From Pseudanabaena sp. PCC 6802 (GTDB lineage Bacteria > Cyanobacteriota > Cyanobacteriia > Pseudanabaenales > Pseudanabaenaceae), in the NCBI RefSeq assembly GCF_000332175.1, contig NZ_KB235914.1, positions 4,371,793 to 4,435,792 on the forward strand: a DNA stretch of 64,000 bases, given 5' to 3'. Below, one piece after another: positions 61,250 to 64,000 of this stretch. The stretch's first letter is position 1. Each line of letters starts with the position of its first letter. The position numbers and the translations under genes are program-made. The notes beneath the pieces were generated by a model, which was not told where the DNA came from, did not search any database, and worked only from the letters and a program-made list of their open reading frames with translations.

Positions 61250-64000
61250 TGACTGACTCTTTTTCAATTATTGTGCCAGCTTTTAATTGCGAGAGGGTAG
61301 TAAGCAAAACCCTGACAAGCATTGCTGAGAGTATTAATTTCTTTAAGCAACATTATGCGCGATCGCAGGAAGTAAGCGCTGAAATAGTAATTGTTAATGA
61401 TGCCTCAACCGATAATACATTGTCTTTACTAAAGGAGTTTGCCGACCGATACGTCTTTGTCAAAATTGTCAGTTCTAACCGTAATAGAGGAGCATCTGTT
61501 TCGAGAAATATAGGCGTAAGATACGCCCAAGGCGAGATTTTGTTTTTCTGCGATGCCGATGACCTTTTCTTACCCGAACACATCTATGTCTGCTTTATGT
61601 TGTTACAAGGTAGATCTGAAGGGATATCATCATTTCCACTGATTAGCGAGAATTACAATCTAATCGTCAGCTTGCCAGAAGATCGTATTAACGCACTCAG
61701 AACAGGTGTGAGGATTAAAGACAAAATTCACCCCCAATGGACTAAAGCCATTAGGAATAGTATCCCTCTTAATTTATGCGTTAGAAGGGAATGTCATGAG
61801 TTTATCGAAGGATTTCCCGAAGATGAGATTTACACAAAAGTGGGGACGGAAGATCTAACTTATCAAGTAGCATTATCTACATTTTATAAAATTGACAAGA
61901 TCGATATAGATACAGTTGAATATGTTAGATATCCTGGCAATAATTTAGACAAGCAACTAGCAAAGTTTAAACTCCCCCCAGGCGAATATCAAGGATCGCT
62001 CCACATCGATCCCGGTTTACTGAGAGAAGTGGAAGATGCAAGGCAGCAAAGAATATTGTATTTGCGCCAAAAACATTATGAGCGATCGCATCAATCCGAG
62101 CCTTCCCAGTTTAGAGATCGTTCTTTTAGCAGGGATGTAATTATTATTACTGGAGCGGATACGAAGTTTTTCGAGTTAGCTCAAGGAACTATTCGGTCAA
62201 TCCGAGATAAGCCTCAAGGTAAAGATGTGGCTATAGGATTCCTCGATCTAGGTTGCACTGCTGAAGAAATTAGGTGGTTGCAAGATCGCGTCGATATCAT
62301 CAAACAGCCAGTTTGGGATTTTGATTTTCCCAATCGAGAGCGATCGCCCGAATATTTAAAAGGGCTGCTAGCACGACCATTTTTACGACAGTATTTCCCA
62401 AATTTTGACATTTACCTCTGGATCGATGCCGATGCCTGGGTGCAAGACTGGTATGCAATTGAATTATTTATCCAGGGAGCTAACCGCAAGGGGCTGGCGA
62501 TCGTGCCCGAACTAGACCGATGTAGCAATAAGGAGTATGGCGGGCAAGTTGATTTTCAGCGTTATAAATCTAATCATTATAAGAGCTTTTTCGGCAATAG
62601 CGTAGCTGAGAAATTATGCACGTATCCCATGTTGAACGCTGGAGTTTTTGCGCTCCGTTGCGATGCGCCGCATTGGCAAATCTGGGAAAGCTTACTGCGT
62701 CAGGGATTGCAGAATTGTGCCAATTTCTTAACCGATCAGTTTGCGCTGAACTTTGCAATTTACGAGCATGGGTTGCTTGCTCAAACAGAGTTTCTGCCGG
62801 GCTGGTGCAATTGGTTACTACTGCACGGACTTCCCATGCTGGATAGTACTACATACAATCTGGTCGAGACCTATTTGCCGCACGTTCCTATAGGGATATT
62901 GCATCTTGCCGGAGGTTACAAGCAATTTAAACAGCTAAAACTATCAGCGATCGCAGGTGGGATAGTTGCCGTGAATATTCGCTATCCTGAATTCAAACAA
63001 CAACGAGAGAGAGTATCTGCACTTCAAGATCGAGTCAAAAGCGATTCTCTACCTTCAGGAGACTATATCTCTCAGGGTTTTGTCTCAATTTATCCAGATC
63101 TTTGTTTACCCAATATTGCGGTTAGCAACTCCAATGCGAGCGATCGCTCATACCAACACAACCGCTATTTCGATCGCCGCCATCCCGGCTTGCCATTACT
63201 CAGCCGCGATGAAGCACTTATTCTCTATAATATTGCGCTCCAATATAAAGGCAGAAGGGGACTGGCGATCGGCGCTCAGATGGGATGGACGTTGTGTCAT
63301 ATGGCGATCGTGGGTCTAGAACTAGATGTTCTGGATTCGATGCTAGGAGATAAAGAAGTGCTCCAAAGCATTAAGTCATCCATTGACTCTGCTAAAGAGA
63401 TATTTGGTACGATCTCTCAAGTTACTTTAGTTCCTGGCGATAGTTCCCAGGTTGTTGAAGAATTAGGCAACCAGTTGCAACGCCGTTGGTCTACGATCTT
63501 CATTGACAGTAGCTTTGATCGCTCGTCTGTTCGCCATCTGGCGATCGTCTGCGAACGATATGCCGAACCTGATGCCACCATCTTGTTTGCCAATGCCTCA
63601 GTGCCCGAGGTCGTCGCTAGCTTAAACGATCTCAAAAATAGGGGATGGCAGACAACGATCTATCAAACCCTGCAAGGCATGGCCGTTGCCTGGAGAGGCA
63701 ACATCCAGCCTATCAAGCATTACAGCGATCCCAAGCTAGGACAATCTGTCCGACTTCCCACGGCACCAGTCAAACATATTTTGCTGTGTACTGGCGATCG
63801 CGGTGTGGGCGGCGTGGCGAAATACAATCACTCCCTGCTCTGTGCCCTAGCCGAACGGGGCTACAAAGTCACCTGCGTCCAACCCCACGCCGTAGATACC
63901 GATGCTGTAAATATCCGCCAACAACTAGGCGTTCGGCATCTATGGCTCGACGATCGCCAAACTCAAGCAGAACTCAATCGCATCTTTAATACGAGTTCAG
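61249..64000 (+). CDS. Multidomain glycosyltransferase GT2 + GT8-like + decayed methyltransferase + GT4 (partial, runs off right edge)
   Basis: ATG 61249 starts an open frame of 917 codons reaching the edge. Residues 1-270 are GT2: FSIIVPAFNCERVVSKTLTS, IVIVNDASTDNTLSLL, FFCDADDLFLP. Residues ~293-590 resemble GT8: DVIIITGADTKFFELAQGTI, IYLWIDADAWVQDW with the DxD type metal site, MLNAGVFALRCDAPHWQIW. Residues ~604-837 are homologous along their length to the 258-residue methyltransferase just upstream (RRHPGLPLLSRDEALILYNI against RRHPICGFLSRDEAHILYNT). Motif I here is LAIGAQMGW, and IDGNHD is IDSSFD. From ~840 a GT4 N-terminus begins (ILLCTGDRGVGGVAKYNHSL). One-base overlap with the upstream gene. 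Confidence 0.87.
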   Translation, partial: MTDSFSIIVPAFNCERVVSKTLTSIAESINFFKQHYARSQEVSAEIVIVNDASTDNTLSLLKEFADRYVFVKIVSSNRNRGASVSRNIGVRYAQGEILFFCDADDLFLPEHIYVCFMLLQGRSEGISSFPLISENYNLIVSLPEDRINALRTGVRIKDKIHPQWTKAIRNSIPLNLCVRRECHEFIEGFPEDEIYTKVGTEDLTYQVALSTFYKIDKIDIDTVEYVRYPGNNLDKQLAKFKLPPGEYQGSLHIDPGLLREVEDARQQRILYLRQKHYERSHQSEPSQFRDRSFSRDVIIITGADTKFFELAQGTIRSIRDKPQGKDVAIGFLDLGCTAEEIRWLQDRVDIIKQPVWDFDFPNRERSPEYLKGLLARPFLRQYFPNFDIYLWIDADAWVQDWYAIELFIQGANRKGLAIVPELDRCSNKEYGGQVDFQRYKSNHYKSFFGNSVAEKLCTYPMLNAGVFALRCDAPHWQIWESLLRQGLQNCANFLTDQFALNFAIYEHGLLAQTEFLPGWCNWLLLHGLPMLDSTTYNLVETYLPHVPIGILHLAGGYKQFKQLKLSAIAGGIVAVNIRYPEFKQQRERVSALQDRVKSDSLPSGDYISQGFVSIYPDLCLPNIAVSNSNASDRSYQHNRYFDRRHPGLPLLSRDEALILYNIALQYKGRRGLAIGAQMGWTLCHMAIVGLELDVLDSMLGDKEVLQSIKSSIDSAKEIFGTISQVTLVPGDSSQVVEELGNQLQRRWSTIFIDSSFDRSSVRHLAIVCERYAEPDATILFANASVPEVVASLNDLKNRGWQTTIYQTLQGMAVAWRGNIQPIKHYSDPKLGQSVRLPTAPVKHILLCTGDRGVGGVAKYNHSLLCALAERGYKVTCVQPHAVDTDAVNIRQQLGVRHLWLDDRQTQAELNRIFNTSS

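Noticed and set aside
1-64000. tRNA, rRNA, riboswitch or intact transposase genes
   Set aside because: I looked in every gap for T-loop (GTTCGA) and conserved RNA or transposase motifs and found none that held up.

Overview
The window is cyanobacterial chromosome. The evidence is a Mg-chelatase large subunit (chlH), a CruA-type lycopene cyclase, a PucC/BCD-family pigment-associated transporter, LapA-like and S-layer-homology proteins, and a very high density of the HIP1 octamer GCGATCGC. I do not assign a genus. No rRNA, tRNA, CRISPR array or intact transposase gene was seen.

Left part (1-21 kb) is mostly chromosomal housekeeping. It holds the N-terminus of a P-type ATPase cut by the window edge, a degenerate HepT-like protein, an SLH/L,D-transpeptidase, the PucC-like transporter, and a FIST-domain sensor / histidine kinase / REC-GGDEF cluster. 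A Na+/H+ antiporter, an MFS exporter, a CHRD protein and two tandem secreted paralogues follow. Then come ruvC with a PPC-domain protein, scpA, a LapA-like protein, ychF-birA and a MacB-like ABC exporter.

Middle part (21-39 kb) alternates core genes (cruA, mutL, proS, priA) with a scatter of toxin-antitoxin, Uma2 and abortive-infection genes. Several are broken: a VapC C-terminal remnant, an Abi_C-type gene with a one-base frameshift, a 28-codon Uma2 N-terminal stub, and a stub of a small SKEEFARRGDE-type protein. Intact pairs are ParE/RelE-like with its antitoxin, UPF0175-DUF3368 (PIN) and DUF1778-GNAT (TacAT-like). A small 53-codon ORF overlapping a GNAT gene is a further candidate. A quinone-oxidoreductase/SnoaL/NTF2 cluster lies divergent to a LysR regulator, with a perfect dyad between them. 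GC-rich MITE-like elements with TATAGCG termini sit in the gaps.

Right part (39-64 kb) has chlH on the minus strand and, divergent to it, about 19.7 kb of same-strand glycosyltransferase genes that run off the window. The first protein (1645 aa) is TPR + GT41/SPINDLY (OGT-like) + TPR + GT9-like. The second is a giant of about 3722 aa: TPR + GT41-like, then five successive TPR + GT9-like modules, then a GT4 domain. Next is a 258-aa methyltransferase-like protein. Last is an incomplete fusion of GT2, a GT8-like domain, a decayed copy of that same methyltransferase domain, and the start of a GT4 domain. The genes are spaced by -1 to 59 bases, so they look like one operon. I infer a locus that glycosylates protein or a surface polymer through large modular enzymes. 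This is the most unusual system in the window.
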